Positions 8,338-16,426 of a DNA stretch of 39,312 nucleotides are shown here, piece after piece. The notes under the pieces were generated by a model. The model was given only the letters and a program-made list of their open reading frames with translations. It did no database searches and was not told the origin of the DNA. This stretch comes from Candidatus Methanoperedens sp. (GTDB lineage Archaea > Halobacteriota > Methanosarcinia > Methanosarcinales > Methanoperedenaceae). Position 1 is the stretch's first letter. Each line of letters starts with the position of its first letter. Location of the stretch: NCBI GenBank assembly GCA_030650845.1, contig JAUSDC010000157.1, positions 1 to 39,312 on the forward strand, read 5' to 3'. A program made the position numbers and the translations under genes.

Positions 8338-9198
8338 ATGCCAGGTACTATACCACAATGGATTACAGATATTGAGAGTGATGAGAAGGATTACAAGAAA
8401 AAACGCAATGATATTTTCATTTTTTCATTATTCATATTTATTGCATATGCAATTGTTGTTCAATTAAAATTTTTAAATAATTTATATGTAGCAATATTAA
8501 CTGTAATTATATTACTGATTTTAATAGTGTTTTTAAGTAAAATACAAGCTCAAGAACTTAATCTGCCAAATCTATTAGCAGCAAATTTATTCAATATTGG
8601 AACAGAGCTTGAAGCCTTCGATTCAACATCGCCAAGTTATTTAAAACGGAATCAACAATATTTAAAAAATTGTCAGAGGATATTGAATGATTTATTTGTA
8701 GAAGACAGCTATTTTATTGAAGATTATAAAAAATTTTTAAACAACATAGATAATATTATTCTACGTATAAATTACTTTTATTCGATTAATTCAAAACCTA
8801 CTAATCATAGCATTTCATCGGATTTAAAAGCATTAGCTGAAACCATCCACAATGATTATAAAAACTTAAAACCAGTGCATACAGCATACGTGGAAGGAAT
8901 ATTATCTAATTTACAAGCAATAGAACCAAAACCACTCAATATATCCTTCATAAATAAGTGGCTTAAATCATTTATTACTGGTTGGTATAATATTTCATAT
9001 TCTTATAGAGCAGCTTCCACCCTTTTATTCATTGGAATAATTACTTTTTCCTCTTTATCTATTGGAATGATCTATGTTTTGGGTATGGAAAACCAACTGT
9101 CGTATAGTAATTCTATTATGGGGGCAATTGCTATAATAGCAGGTTCGATAACTCAAATAGATAAAATAGTGCCAAAAGAAAAAATTAAGTTTTCTTGA
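8338..9198 (+). CDS. Unknown membrane protein, four predicted TM helices
   Basis: Start chosen at ATG 8338, which has GAGGGAGG 6 nt upstream; the frame is open further upstream without a ribosome site. The 286-aa product has a charged N-terminus (MPGTIPQWITDIESDEKDYK), two adjacent helices (IFIFSLFIFIAYAIVVQL and YVAILTVIILLILIVFL), and a soluble helical middle of about 130 residues rich in Asn, Leu and Lys. Two more helices close the protein (LLFIGIITFSSLSIGMIYVL and IMGAIAIIAGSI), then a short Lys-rich tail. I recognise no family. The layout, paired helices around a helical core, resembles membrane effectors of defence or exclusion systems, but that is speculation. Very AT-rich codon use suggests recent acquisition. 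Confidence 0.7.
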   Translation: MPGTIPQWITDIESDEKDYKKKRNDIFIFSLFIFIAYAIVVQLKFLNNLYVAILTVIILLILIVFLSKIQAQELNLPNLLAANLFNIGTELEAFDSTSPSYLKRNQQYLKNCQRILNDLFVEDSYFIEDYKKFLNNIDNIILRINYFYSINSKPTNHSISSDLKALAETIHNDYKNLKPVHTAYVEGILSNLQAIEPKPLNISFINKWLKSFITGWYNISYSYRAASTLLFIGIITFSSLSIGMIYVLGMENQLSYSNSIMGAIAIIAGSITQIDKIVPKEKIKFS

Positions 9199-9252
9199 CA
9201 TCGCGAACATGAAAAATGGATTTGATATGTTTGTATATCAAACACCCGTAGG

Positions 9253-9315
9253 AAGTTTTGCTCGCGTATGCGAAGCATCGCAGACTGCCCGCAGGCAGGA
9301 TGCTGAGCAAAGCTT
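9253..9315. repeat. GC-rich multi-stem structure between convergent genes
   Basis: Nested inverted repeats in an otherwise AT-rich gap. The outer stem 9253-9263 pairs with 9305-9315 (11 bp, one G-T). Stem 9274-9279 pairs with 9299-9304 (6 bp), directly stacked on the outer strand. CTGCC 9285-9289 pairs with GGCAG 9294-9298 (CGCA loop). A second inverted repeat, TTTGATAT/ATATCAAA, lies at 9221-9242. It could be a non-coding RNA, a REP/MITE-like repeat, an origin structure or a two-way terminator. Confidence 0.5.
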
Positions 9316-9470
9316 ACTGAAAAAGTTTTACCATTCTTTCTTAAGATACTACCACTACTATAATATATTATATAGGGCACTCCCATCTATTGCTTGTGGT
9401 TTTTGAACATCAAAAAATGAATTGCTTGAGCCGGTTGTGAAAGTTTTATATTTATAATTTTATTGAAATA

Positions 9471-11057
9471 CTATATCTTAGAATGTGAATATCTTTTCTT
9501 TCTCTTTAGGTTGAACAAGAAAGTCGGCACATCTTTGGTTTTAATTAGCTCAAATGCAAGTTCTTTTTTTATCCTTTCTGGAACTATTCCAAGAACATAG
9601 ATCCTTCTGTCATGGATAAGCCCGCGATTTCTATGTATTACGTCTATCATTTCGTTTTCTTCCTCTACACGCTGAATAATTTCTAATTCTGTCCCTATAT
9701 AATCCGGAAACTTGCCTTTATCTACATAAGGAAAATTTGAAGGATTTAAGCTGGCGTTATATAGTCCATTGTATTTTCTCACTTTTTCACCGATAGATAG
9801 CGTGTATGTGCCTATAATTATCAGAACATCTTTGTTTTCAAACTTATTCAATCCTGAAGTATCTCCGAAATGTGCAGCCTCAAATCCCCATGCGGTGTCC
9901 ATTTTTTTAGTGGCGTCATATTGAGTATATTCTTTATAGGTTATTACGCCCACATTTTTCTTCTTGTAGATTTTGTCTATTTTTTGTAAAAAATCAATCA
10001 CATATTTTTCTTCTAACTTCCTTCTGCCAAACCCTTTGTTAGTTATTTGATAGCATTTTGTATCTTTATTTTCCAGATTAGATGTATGAATTCCAAAGGT
10101 TAAATGGTCTGTAGCTGGAAACTCTCTTTCGTATCTGGCAAGCAGGTCTTTGAATAACTGTTCATCAAATCCAGCATGTGATAATACAATCTTCGTCCCT
10201 GCTTTTGCCATATCAAATGCTTTGTAAATGCGTGGTTCGTAATATACCTCTTTATTATAATTGTATATTTTGCCATATTTTAGGTAACCTTTTAGCATGT
10301 TAATATCAAATTTCTGCACTTCCTTTAAAATGTCGATATCCTGTTTTTTTATGGCATTAACTATAACTTCTTTTTTGATATGTGCTGCAATATTGATGTA
10401 TTTTTCAAGAAATTCATAGTCTTTATTTTCAACTGCATTGGAAAAATCCCATAAAACATTCTCCAATAATGGTTTAGTGGTACTCCCTTCAGCCTCAAAT
10501 TCCCATATATCTTTCCATTCTGCTTTATCTTTATCAAATTCATAATTCAATGCAATTGCTATAGAACCATTTACTATATCATCTGCTTTAAACCAAAAAG
10601 GGGTGGTTTCTGTTATCTTTTCTTCTATGAAGATTTTATCAAATCCATCTTCTCCGCTTCGTGGAAATAAGTATTCGGTATTCAAATACTCTGTTGGTGC
10701 GCCTACTCGGAATGTGTTATTAAACTGCTCCCTATAATTGCATTTTTTGCTGCAAGTTTTACAAATAAAAGTACCATATAAACCAACACTATCAAACTTG
10801 TTAAAATCTGGATGCTTGCAAAAGTGCTTTTGTCCATACCAGTGGCAAAATCCATCAACTTTCTTTTCGCATTCTTTAAGCCAATTATGACGTTTTGTTA
10901 AAATAGCTATATTTTCCTCTGGATGCTTATTACAGTAATTTCGAATAAATGTACTTTTTCCTGCTCCTTGCTGTTGGTTTAATGTGGTGATGTCCTCTTC
11001 AAATTTTATTTTCCCCATATCTGAACGTAATTTTTTAATAGCTTTTTTATCTACCAT
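9471..11057 (-). CDS. Putative helicase-like ATPase with Cys cluster
   Basis: This 528-aa protein (ATG 11057 preferred; an in-frame TTG lies 9 nt upstream) looks like the SF2-type helicases of archaeal plasmids and viruses. Motif I is NQQQGAGKST near residue 30. A Cys/His-rich segment follows at about residues 70-110 (FCHWYGQKHFCKH, then CKTCSKKCNYREQF). The Walker B-like motif is DKIFIEEK. Motif III-like VLSHAGFDEQLFKDLL lies near residue 300, motif V-like GDTSGLNKFENKDVLIIIGT near 415, and a final IIQRVEEENEMIDVIHRNR segment resembles motif VI. The Cys cluster between motifs I and II is placed like the Fe-S or zinc insertion of XPD-like or phage helicases. It is the largest gene of the element and the best candidate for its replication protein. 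The Walker A lacks the usual first Gly, and the Walker B has EE in place of DE. Confidence 0.65.
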   Translation of the reverse strand: MVDKKAIKKLRSDMGKIKFEEDITTLNQQQGAGKSTFIRNYCNKHPEENIAILTKRHNWLKECEKKVDGFCHWYGQKHFCKHPDFNKFDSVGLYGTFICKTCSKKCNYREQFNNTFRVGAPTEYLNTEYLFPRSGEDGFDKIFIEEKITETTPFWFKADDIVNGSIAIALNYEFDKDKAEWKDIWEFEAEGSTTKPLLENVLWDFSNAVENKDYEFLEKYINIAAHIKKEVIVNAIKKQDIDILKEVQKFDINMLKGYLKYGKIYNYNKEVYYEPRIYKAFDMAKAGTKIVLSHAGFDEQLFKDLLARYEREFPATDHLTFGIHTSNLENKDTKCYQITNKGFGRRKLEEKYVIDFLQKIDKIYKKKNVGVITYKEYTQYDATKKMDTAWGFEAAHFGDTSGLNKFENKDVLIIIGTYTLSIGEKVRKYNGLYNASLNPSNFPYVDKGKFPDYIGTELEIIQRVEEENEMIDVIHRNRGLIHDRRIYVLGIVPERIKKELAFELIKTKDVPTFLFNLKRKKRYSHSKI

Positions 11058-11562
11058 TTCTCTCAATTCCTATTTTCCGTAAAATATCTACTACGGATAC
11101 TCTTTCAACATTTATAGAATTGTGGCAAACCTATTTAGTCATTGTTGGTCAAAATATTGCGAATGTAATAAATAGAAGGAAACCATATTTGGTTAATGCA
11201 TTTTGATAAATTCGCTATCCAAATGCTCAATTCCGCATGCTGCCTTCTTTCAACAAACTTTTTGGTAGCATGCAATTTTTGGCTTAGCGTTAGCTTTTAT
11301 ATAAATACAGCATTATTTCGTATGTTCGTGCTTTAACGAACAGTTCCTTTGAGCCGATGATAAGGATACTTGATATGTGTATGTTGGATTTACATAGCGC
11401 ACGAGAACAAAGAAAAGCCTATGGGAAAAATGCTGTCAAATCTTTCAGTCTGAGCAGATTTCACACCACAAAGTTGTAATGGGGTTCAATGCACCATCTA
11501 TTTTTTTATCACTATCGGTACTTTCATATAACAGTATCACAATTTAAGTTTGAGGCTGTGGC
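11058..11562. other. Intergenic region with hairpins, possible origin or promoter region
   Basis: About 500 nt upstream of the helicase-like gene without a clear gene. It has a 10-bp hairpin with one G-T pair (11235-11244 with 11264-11273), a strong TATA-like TTTATATAA at 11296-11304, and a 6-bp hairpin GTTCGT/ACGAAC at 11324-11341. A 40-codon open frame (11357-11479, plus) is possible but unsupported. Non-coding AT-rich sequence with inverted repeats beside the putative helicase gene would fit a replication origin; this is inference. Confidence 0.4.
11235..11273. repeat. Hairpin upstream of the helicase-like gene
   Basis: GCATGCTGCC and GGTAGCATGC pair over 10 positions (one G-T) around a 19-nt loop. 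It contains the palindromes GCATGC on each arm. It lies 178 bp upstream of the helicase-like start and is a candidate iteron or initiator-binding structure. Confidence 0.45.
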
Positions 11563-12180
11563 ATGTCATTAACTAGATTTCAAAATTTTATTAAAAAACT
11601 TGACAGACCTGAAGATCATTATAAATCATTAACTGAAATAATGAGGGATTTACAACCGATAGCATTCTTAATTTCAGCTTCATTAATCTTATCAGTTTTT
11701 CTTGGAAATAAACCGATCAGTCAAGGATATGCGGTTTTTGCGAGTGTTTTATTTTTTATGGCATATGTAGGGATCGTTGTTTTTAATATTTTTAAATACA
11801 AGTGGTTTTTTTATTGGGGATTATCTTTAATCGTATTGGGTATAACTTTTCTGTATTATTCATTTGGAGATGTCATTTCAATAATTTTAAAAAGTAACAT
11901 TGATAAAAATTTTTCTTTTGCAGTTTCTTTGGTCGTAATATCTATGGTTATTATCTTGAATAAATTTTCATTAGATTATAGTAATAATAAAAATATTTTT
12001 TATAAAATTCTCCGCATTTCGTTTTGGGTTGAATTAGTTTTAATTCTAATATTTCTTACCGTAAGTATATACTTAAACATCTATATATTCACTATTGGAT
12101 TATTTTTAATAGGGATTTTGTTAATGATGAATATTATTTTAATACCATTATCACAGATGTTGAATAGTAACAATAAATGA
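11563..12180 (+). CDS. Unknown membrane protein, about six TM helices
   Basis: A 205-aa protein with a 30-residue charged N-terminus (MSLTRFQNFIKKLDRPEDHY) and about six hydrophobic helices, starting at PIAFLISASLILSVFLG and ending at FTIGLFLIGILLMMNIILI. There is no soluble domain and no recognised motif. It stands alone in the plus direction, with GAGGCTG shortly before the ATG as a weak ribosome site. Codon use is strongly AT-rich, like the 4-TM gene at 8338. No function can be assigned. Small multi-pass proteins in mobile elements often serve in entry exclusion or membrane defence, but no evidence distinguishes these. Confidence 0.65.
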   Translation: MSLTRFQNFIKKLDRPEDHYKSLTEIMRDLQPIAFLISASLILSVFLGNKPISQGYAVFASVLFFMAYVGIVVFNIFKYKWFFYWGLSLIVLGITFLYYSFGDVISIILKSNIDKNFSFAVSLVVISMVIILNKFSLDYSNNKNIFYKILRISFWVELVLILIFLTVSIYLNIYIFTIGLFLIGILLMMNIILIPLSQMLNSNNK

Positions 12181-12319
12181 ATTTTCTTGAGTATATCTAT
12201 ACAATATAGACTACACATTCAACCACAAAAACAAAGCCCAGAACAGGGCGTTGGAATGAACTTTTCAACGAGGAAAAGCTTATTGTGGAAAACGCTGTCA
12301 AACATTTAAGTAAGAATAA

Positions 12320-12613
<294 letters not shown>

Positions 12614-12639
12614 TTTCTGATTATTTCAAAGGTATGCAA

Positions 12640-13446
12640 CTAACCTAATATTTTGATGTTCGCTTTACTGTAAATCTCCTTCAACACTTCCGGCGAATAA
12701 TCGCTATAATGTCGCGCTAATACGCTTTGGGGCGTTCTTCCACAAAAACAATCTATGTATCTATCCTGCACCCCTGCCTTGCTCATTTCCCTTGCGAACA
12801 CAGAACGAAGGGTTTGGGCTGACATGTTGATACCTGTTTTATCAGCAACATCTTTAAAAACATGGGATATGGTGTTTCTTGAAGTGTTAAAGGGTTTTTC
12901 ATCGTATATTTCTGCAGTCTCTTCATTGTAAAACGAAATCCAAGCATTTTTCGTGCTGCCATCGTGGGACTGTGGTATTATCATCCTCTGTGCATTATCA
13001 ATTTTTGCGCTTAACAGTTCTGAAACCCTCAATCCTGAACTTCCAAGCATAATAAAAATAATTCGATATTTTGGCAATGGTAAGGCATCATAGAAGGTTA
13101 TTAACTGCTTCTTGTTTGGTAGAATCTTTGGTTTGAAACCAATGGCTGGAAATTTGAAATCCTCAATAATTTCTGGTTGTTTAAGAAAATCTCTGAAATA
13201 TATCTTAAGTGCAGAAAGGTAGTTCTTATATGTGGCATTTGATTTCGTAATTTTAACTTGTTCCATGAATTCCTGAACATTGAGATTAGATTGCTGGAAA
13301 ACCTTGAGATTTCTTAAATGGTTATCTACTGTCGCACCAGAAAGGTTTTTCTGAACACATAAGAACTTTTTAAAATCTGACATTGAAAATGTATTCGTAT
13401 AGTACTTTTCCTTTTTATGGACTGCACCATCATTTTCAAAAATCAT
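12640..13446 (-). CDS. Integrase C-terminal part (intC), tyrosine recombinase
   Basis: This piece holds the core-binding and catalytic domains of the split SSV-type integrase. The N-terminal SAM-like part has TVDNHLRNLKVFQQ and NYLSALKIYFRDF. Catalytic motifs: the first Arg in LGSSGLRVSELLSA, the second Arg in AQTLRSVFARE (a Gln stands where most family members have His), and the nucleophile Tyr in SVLARHYSDY. The 268-aa frame starts at ATG 13446, which shares its A with the tRNA CCA end. The frame is open through the tRNA 3' half (a GTG at 13491 is possible), as needed to join intN in the circular element. In the integrated state this half lacks the RHH-like head, so it may be inactive or only partly active. 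Confidence 0.88.
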   Translation of the reverse strand: MIFENDGAVHKKEKYYTNTFSMSDFKKFLCVQKNLSGATVDNHLRNLKVFQQSNLNVQEFMEQVKITKSNATYKNYLSALKIYFRDFLKQPEIIEDFKFPAIGFKPKILPNKKQLITFYDALPLPKYRIIFIMLGSSGLRVSELLSAKIDNAQRMIIPQSHDGSTKNAWISFYNEETAEIYDEKPFNTSRNTISHVFKDVADKTGINMSAQTLRSVFAREMSKAGVQDRYIDCFCGRTPQSVLARHYSDYSPEVLKEIYSKANIKILG

Positions 13447-13534
13447 GGCGCCGAGGGGGGGATTTGAACTCCCGGGGGGCTTTCGCCCCACAAGCTTTCC
13501 AGGCTTGCGCCTTGGGCCGCTGGGCTACCTCGGC
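13446..13534 (-). tRNA. tRNA-Ser (GGA), attachment target of the element
   Basis: The minus-strand sequence folds as a class II tRNA. Acceptor 5' GCCGAGG pairs with CCTCGGC, discriminator G is followed by encoded CCA, and the anticodon stem CAAGC/GCTTG encloses loop CTGGAAA with anticodon GGA (codons UCC/UCU). A long variable arm GGGGCGAAAGCCCC and a T-loop TTCAAAT complete it. The T-stem has one A-C mismatch. The 5' part is chromosomal; the 3' part from the anticodon loop on was supplied by the element and preserves the tRNA. It lies downstream of cbf5 on the same strand. A TATA-like stretch (TTTTTTATAC, about 13617-13626) would imply a long leader. Confidence 0.92.
13448..13504. repeat. Attachment site, proximal copy (inside tRNA-Ser)
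   Basis: The second copy of the perfect 57-bp direct repeat, forming the 3' part of the functional tRNA-Ser gene. It spans the anticodon loop, variable arm, T-arm, acceptor 3' strand and the first base of CCA. Crossover in or near the anticodon loop is typical of SSV-type integrases. Confidence 0.93.
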
Positions 13535-13675
13535 ACGCGGGTCTTAAACCATGCCGGTAAAAATGAAATCGATACTCTAGTAACGAACCATCTTCGAGCA
13601 CTCAATACATTTTTGAAGTATAAAAAACCTGTCAAGACATTCTAGAGACTTTTTTTTATATTCAGGTTGAAGTTC

Positions 13676-14680
13676 CTATTCTTTTGCCTTCCAGCCTTTG
13701 GGGTAAGTGCCAGGTTCCATGAACACCCTGTCAGTAGTCACGACGATTCCAGTAGCAGCTCTTAATATATCAAGCGTCTTCATCTGCGCCACACCGAAGG
13801 ACACAGCTTCGCCCTTTTGAGAAAACACAGCCACAGGATCTCCTTTCTCGATATCGCTCTCAAGCGTCAGCACACCAGGCGCCGCAAGACCTGCGCCATG
13901 GCAGATAGCATCAACTGCATTATCCCGGATAACGATCTTCGGAAGGTGCGTAAGTGCTCGCTCCATTGGTTGAATTGCCTTTCGAAGCATCGCTTCATTG
14001 CCATTTTCCTTCCATTCCACAAATGCATCCTTAAGATCGTGAAGCGTTACCATCGTTTCATCCTCGCGAAAAGGTCCGCTCTTAGAGCGCCGCAGTTCCT
14101 GCATGTGCGCTCCTGTACCCATAGCCATTCCCATATCGTGGCATAATTTCCTTATGTATGTCCCTGCCTCGCAACCCACCCTGAAAAGGACATTTTTATC
14201 CTCAACTTCGAGAAGTTCAATATAATAAATATTTCTTACCCTTGTCTCCCTTTTCACAGCTGAAATTATCGATGGCTTCTGGTATATTTCCCCTTTGAAT
14301 TCACGGAAAACGCTCTTTAACTCTTTTTCCGGTACCTGCGTATGCAATTTCATCAGGCAGATGTATTCTTTTCCAGCAGTCAGGAGCGCATCAACAGCCT
14401 TTGTAGCATGTCCCAGCATAACCGGGAGCAGTCCTGTCACGTTCGGATCAAGTGTTCCGCTGTGCCCTGCTTTTTCAAGTTCCAGGATCTTTTTCACCCA
14501 TGATGTAACTTCATGGCTGGTGGGTCCCGCCGGCTTATCAAGATTGACCACGCCTTTTTGAATGTATTCCGTTATTGACCTATCTTCAGGTCGAATGCCG
14601 GATTTTTCACCGCCGGCTTCCTCTGATTTAACAAAAGTCTCTCTTTTTATTTCAGATGGCAACAGGTTCAATTCAGGCAT
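13676..14680 (-). CDS. cbf5: tRNA/rRNA pseudouridine synthase Cbf5 (dyskerin homologue)
   Basis: A 334-aa archaeal Cbf5, the catalytic subunit of H/ACA ribonucleoproteins that turn uridine into pseudouridine in rRNA and may also modify tRNA position 55. The TruB-type catalytic core has GVVNLDKPAGPTSHEV and the catalytic Asp in AGHSGTLDPNVTG. The Cys/Gly motif VGCEAGTYIRKLCHDMG and the RRSKSGPF loop follow. The last ~80 residues (LPKIVIRDNAVDAICHGAGL through MEPGTYPKGW) form the PUA domain. ATG 14680 overlaps the end of cmk by 13 nt. It is the last protein gene of the adk-DUF106-cmk-cbf5 operon and sits next to the tRNA gene that hosts the element. Confidence 0.96.
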   Translation of the reverse strand: MPELNLLPSEIKRETFVKSEEAGGEKSGIRPEDRSITEYIQKGVVNLDKPAGPTSHEVTSWVKKILELEKAGHSGTLDPNVTGLLPVMLGHATKAVDALLTAGKEYICLMKLHTQVPEKELKSVFREFKGEIYQKPSIISAVKRETRVRNIYYIELLEVEDKNVLFRVGCEAGTYIRKLCHDMGMAMGTGAHMQELRRSKSGPFREDETMVTLHDLKDAFVEWKENGNEAMLRKAIQPMERALTHLPKIVIRDNAVDAICHGAGLAAPGVLTLESDIEKGDPVAVFSQKGEAVSFGVAQMKTLDILRAATGIVVTTDRVFMEPGTYPKGWKAKE

Positions 14681-15189
14681 TCGACCGCTTTCCCGACTAT
14701 TTCACATATTTCTTCAGGTTTCAACCTTGAAGAATCAATAACAATGTCATAAACTGATAAATCCTTTATGTCAATATTATAGTAATTAAGATATCGCACC
14801 CTTTCGCATTCCTCCCGTTCTGATGTCTCTTCCATTGCAGACGAAACCGGTTTATCCTCTCTCTTCGCGATGCGCTCTGCCCTTATCTCAAGAGGGGCTT
14901 TGAGCCATACCTTCAGGTCAGCATCCAGAAGGAAACCTGAAAGTCTCCCTTCAAGGATGATGTTGTCATTTTCCTTTGCGATCTTCTTTTGTGTATCGTC
15001 AAGCTTCCGGTCTATTTCGTCATTGTAACTTGCCAGAGTTCCGAATTCATCAAGCGACATGCACCTATCATTTGCAAGTTTCCTGAAAATATCTCCCATG
15101 GATACGAGTTCCATACCAAGTTTAGCTGACAGCATTTTCGAGAGTGTGCTCTTGCCGCTGCCCGGAGGTCCACTGATGGTTATCTTCAA
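14668..15189 (-). CDS. cmk: Cytidylate kinase, archaeal type
   Basis: A 173-aa kinase that phosphorylates CMP and dCMP with ATP. The P-loop is ISGPPGSGKSTLSK at residues 4-17, the NMP-binding region contains SMGDIFRKLA, and IILEGRLSG and APLEIRAERIAKRED form the later core and lid motifs. The length is typical of archaeal Cmk. The start is TTG 15189, directly after the TAA of the DUF106 gene; no in-frame ATG lies nearby that keeps the P-loop, and GGCGGA precedes it. The gene is translationally linked to its neighbours and overlaps cbf5 at its 3' end. Confidence 0.94.
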   Translation of the reverse strand: MKITISGPPGSGKSTLSKMLSAKLGMELVSMGDIFRKLANDRCMSLDEFGTLASYNDEIDRKLDDTQKKIAKENDNIILEGRLSGFLLDADLKVWLKAPLEIRAERIAKREDKPVSSAMEETSEREECERVRYLNYYNIDIKDLSVYDIVIDSSRLKPEEICEIVGKAVECLN

Positions 15190-15786
15190 TTACATTCCGC
15201 CTATGTTCAAAGCCTTTCTTGTTATCTGGCTCACGGGCATTGAACATATGAAGTACCAGAATAACCAGTACTGGATCTCCCAGAAAACTTTGTCAGTCAA
15301 TCTATGCTCTCCCCAGAATGGGAAAATGATAGAGGAATTAGGCGCCTGGGAAATAGCAAGATAGACCCAGAAAAAAAGCGGGATCGAAATTATGCTGATA
15401 TACAGCATGGGCTTGAACTGCTGTTTCATCATCTGCATCTGGTCTTCCATCATTTCACCCTGCTGCGCCTGTAATTTTTTCATTTTAGCAGCATTGTTGC
15501 TTAACTGAGCCTGTCTCATCTCCTTCTGTATTGTCTTCATCTTTTCCTGGATGCGCCTCGTGAGCTCCCAGTCCATGGTGTATTTCTGGATAAGGGAAGC
15601 ATACAGACCTGTAATTGCTGCAAGGATGAATATTATTATATGAAGCGGTAGTATCGACAGCAATGGATTCAATAATTCCCCGACCAGTTTTCCGATGATA
15701 TCCCTCAGGTCTGGTATCAGTATGATGCCGAACATCATAAATAATCCAAGCCATATAGCCAATTTACCTATCGCTTTCTTAATCAT
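15190..15786 (-). CDS. DUF106/EMC3-type membrane insertase subunit
   Basis: A 198-aa membrane protein of the DUF106 family, archaeal relatives of EMC3/TMCO1 in the YidC/Oxa1/Get1 insertase superfamily. Helix 1 is LAIWLGLFMMFGIILI and helix 2 is IIIFILAAITGLYASLI. A cytosolic coiled-coil hairpin of about 60 residues (RRIQEKMKTIQKEMRQAQL, then KKLQAQQGEMMEDQMQMMKQ) carries the methionine-rich face expected to bind hydrophobic clients. A third helix is YISIISIPLFFWVYLAI. Placement between adk and cmk matches many archaeal genomes, where it follows secY; secY itself is not in this window. It overlaps adk by 8 nt. Confidence 0.92.
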   Translation of the reverse strand: MIKKAIGKLAIWLGLFMMFGIILIPDLRDIIGKLVGELLNPLLSILPLHIIIFILAAITGLYASLIQKYTMDWELTRRIQEKMKTIQKEMRQAQLSNNAAKMKKLQAQQGEMMEDQMQMMKQQFKPMLYISIISIPLFFWVYLAISQAPNSSIIFPFWGEHRLTDKVFWEIQYWLFWYFICSMPVSQITRKALNIGGM

Positions 15787-16426
15787 AGTTCTCCAGAACT
15801 TTTTTAATATCTATAAATATTGCTGAAATGTCCTTGCTTCCATCGATCCTTCGCAGGATGTTCTTCTTCGAATAATAGTTTATCAGAGGCTGTGTCTGTT
15901 TCTTATAAACTACCAGTCTGTTCCTTATAGCATCTGCTTTATCATCCTCGCGCTGATATAACTTTCCTTTACAAGCATCGCATATACCTTCTTTTTCAGG
16001 CGGATTAAAAACCATATGAAAACTTGTGCCGCAGGCGCACATTCTTCTCCCCGAGAGACGTCTTATTAGTTCCTCATCATCAACGTCTATATTCAGGACA
16101 ACATCGATTTTCCTGCTGGATTCTGTAAGGATCATCTGGAGAGCATCTGCCTGTGGTATGGTACGTGGATATCCGTCAAGAAGAAATCCTCCCGAACAGT
16201 CAGCCCTTGAAAGCCTGTCTTTTATAATTGTTATCAGAAGTTCATCAGGGACAAGTTCTCCTCTTGACATATACGATTTTGCTTTTAGTCCCAGAGGTGT
16301 GTTATTGCTGATATTTTCACGCAGCATATCTCCTGTAGAGATGTGAGGGAGGGAAAAATTCTCAGAAATTTTTTTTGCCTGTGTACCTTTTCCTGCTCCA
16401 GGTGGACCGAGTAAAATAATATTCAT
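15779..16426 (-). CDS. adk: Adenylate kinase
   Basis: A 215-aa kinase that interconverts AMP plus ATP and two ADP. It has the P-loop GPPGAGKGTQAKK (residues 7-19), the AMP-binding segment ISTGDMLRENI, the GFLLDGYPRT motif, and a full-length LID. The LID contains a four-Cys set, CxC in MCACGTSF and CxxC in ICDACKGK, so it likely binds zinc. The LID arginine region REDDKADAIRNRL is intact. This is the long bacterial-type Adk rather than the short archaeal AdkA. It is the first gene of the operon; the genes upstream, hisA and beyond, are divergent. Confidence 0.96.
   Translation of the reverse strand: MNIILLGPPGAGKGTQAKKISENFSLPHISTGDMLRENISNNTPLGLKAKSYMSRGELVPDELLITIIKDRLSRADCSGGFLLDGYPRTIPQADALQMILTESSRKIDVVLNIDVDDEELIRRLSGRRMCACGTSFHMVFNPPEKEGICDACKGKLYQREDDKADAIRNRLVVYKKQTQPLINYYSKKNILRRIDGSKDISAIFIDIKKVLENYD

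Noticed and set aside
11357-11479. 40-codon ORF in the helicase upstream region
   Set aside because: No ribosome site and no homology; kept only as part of the intergenic description.
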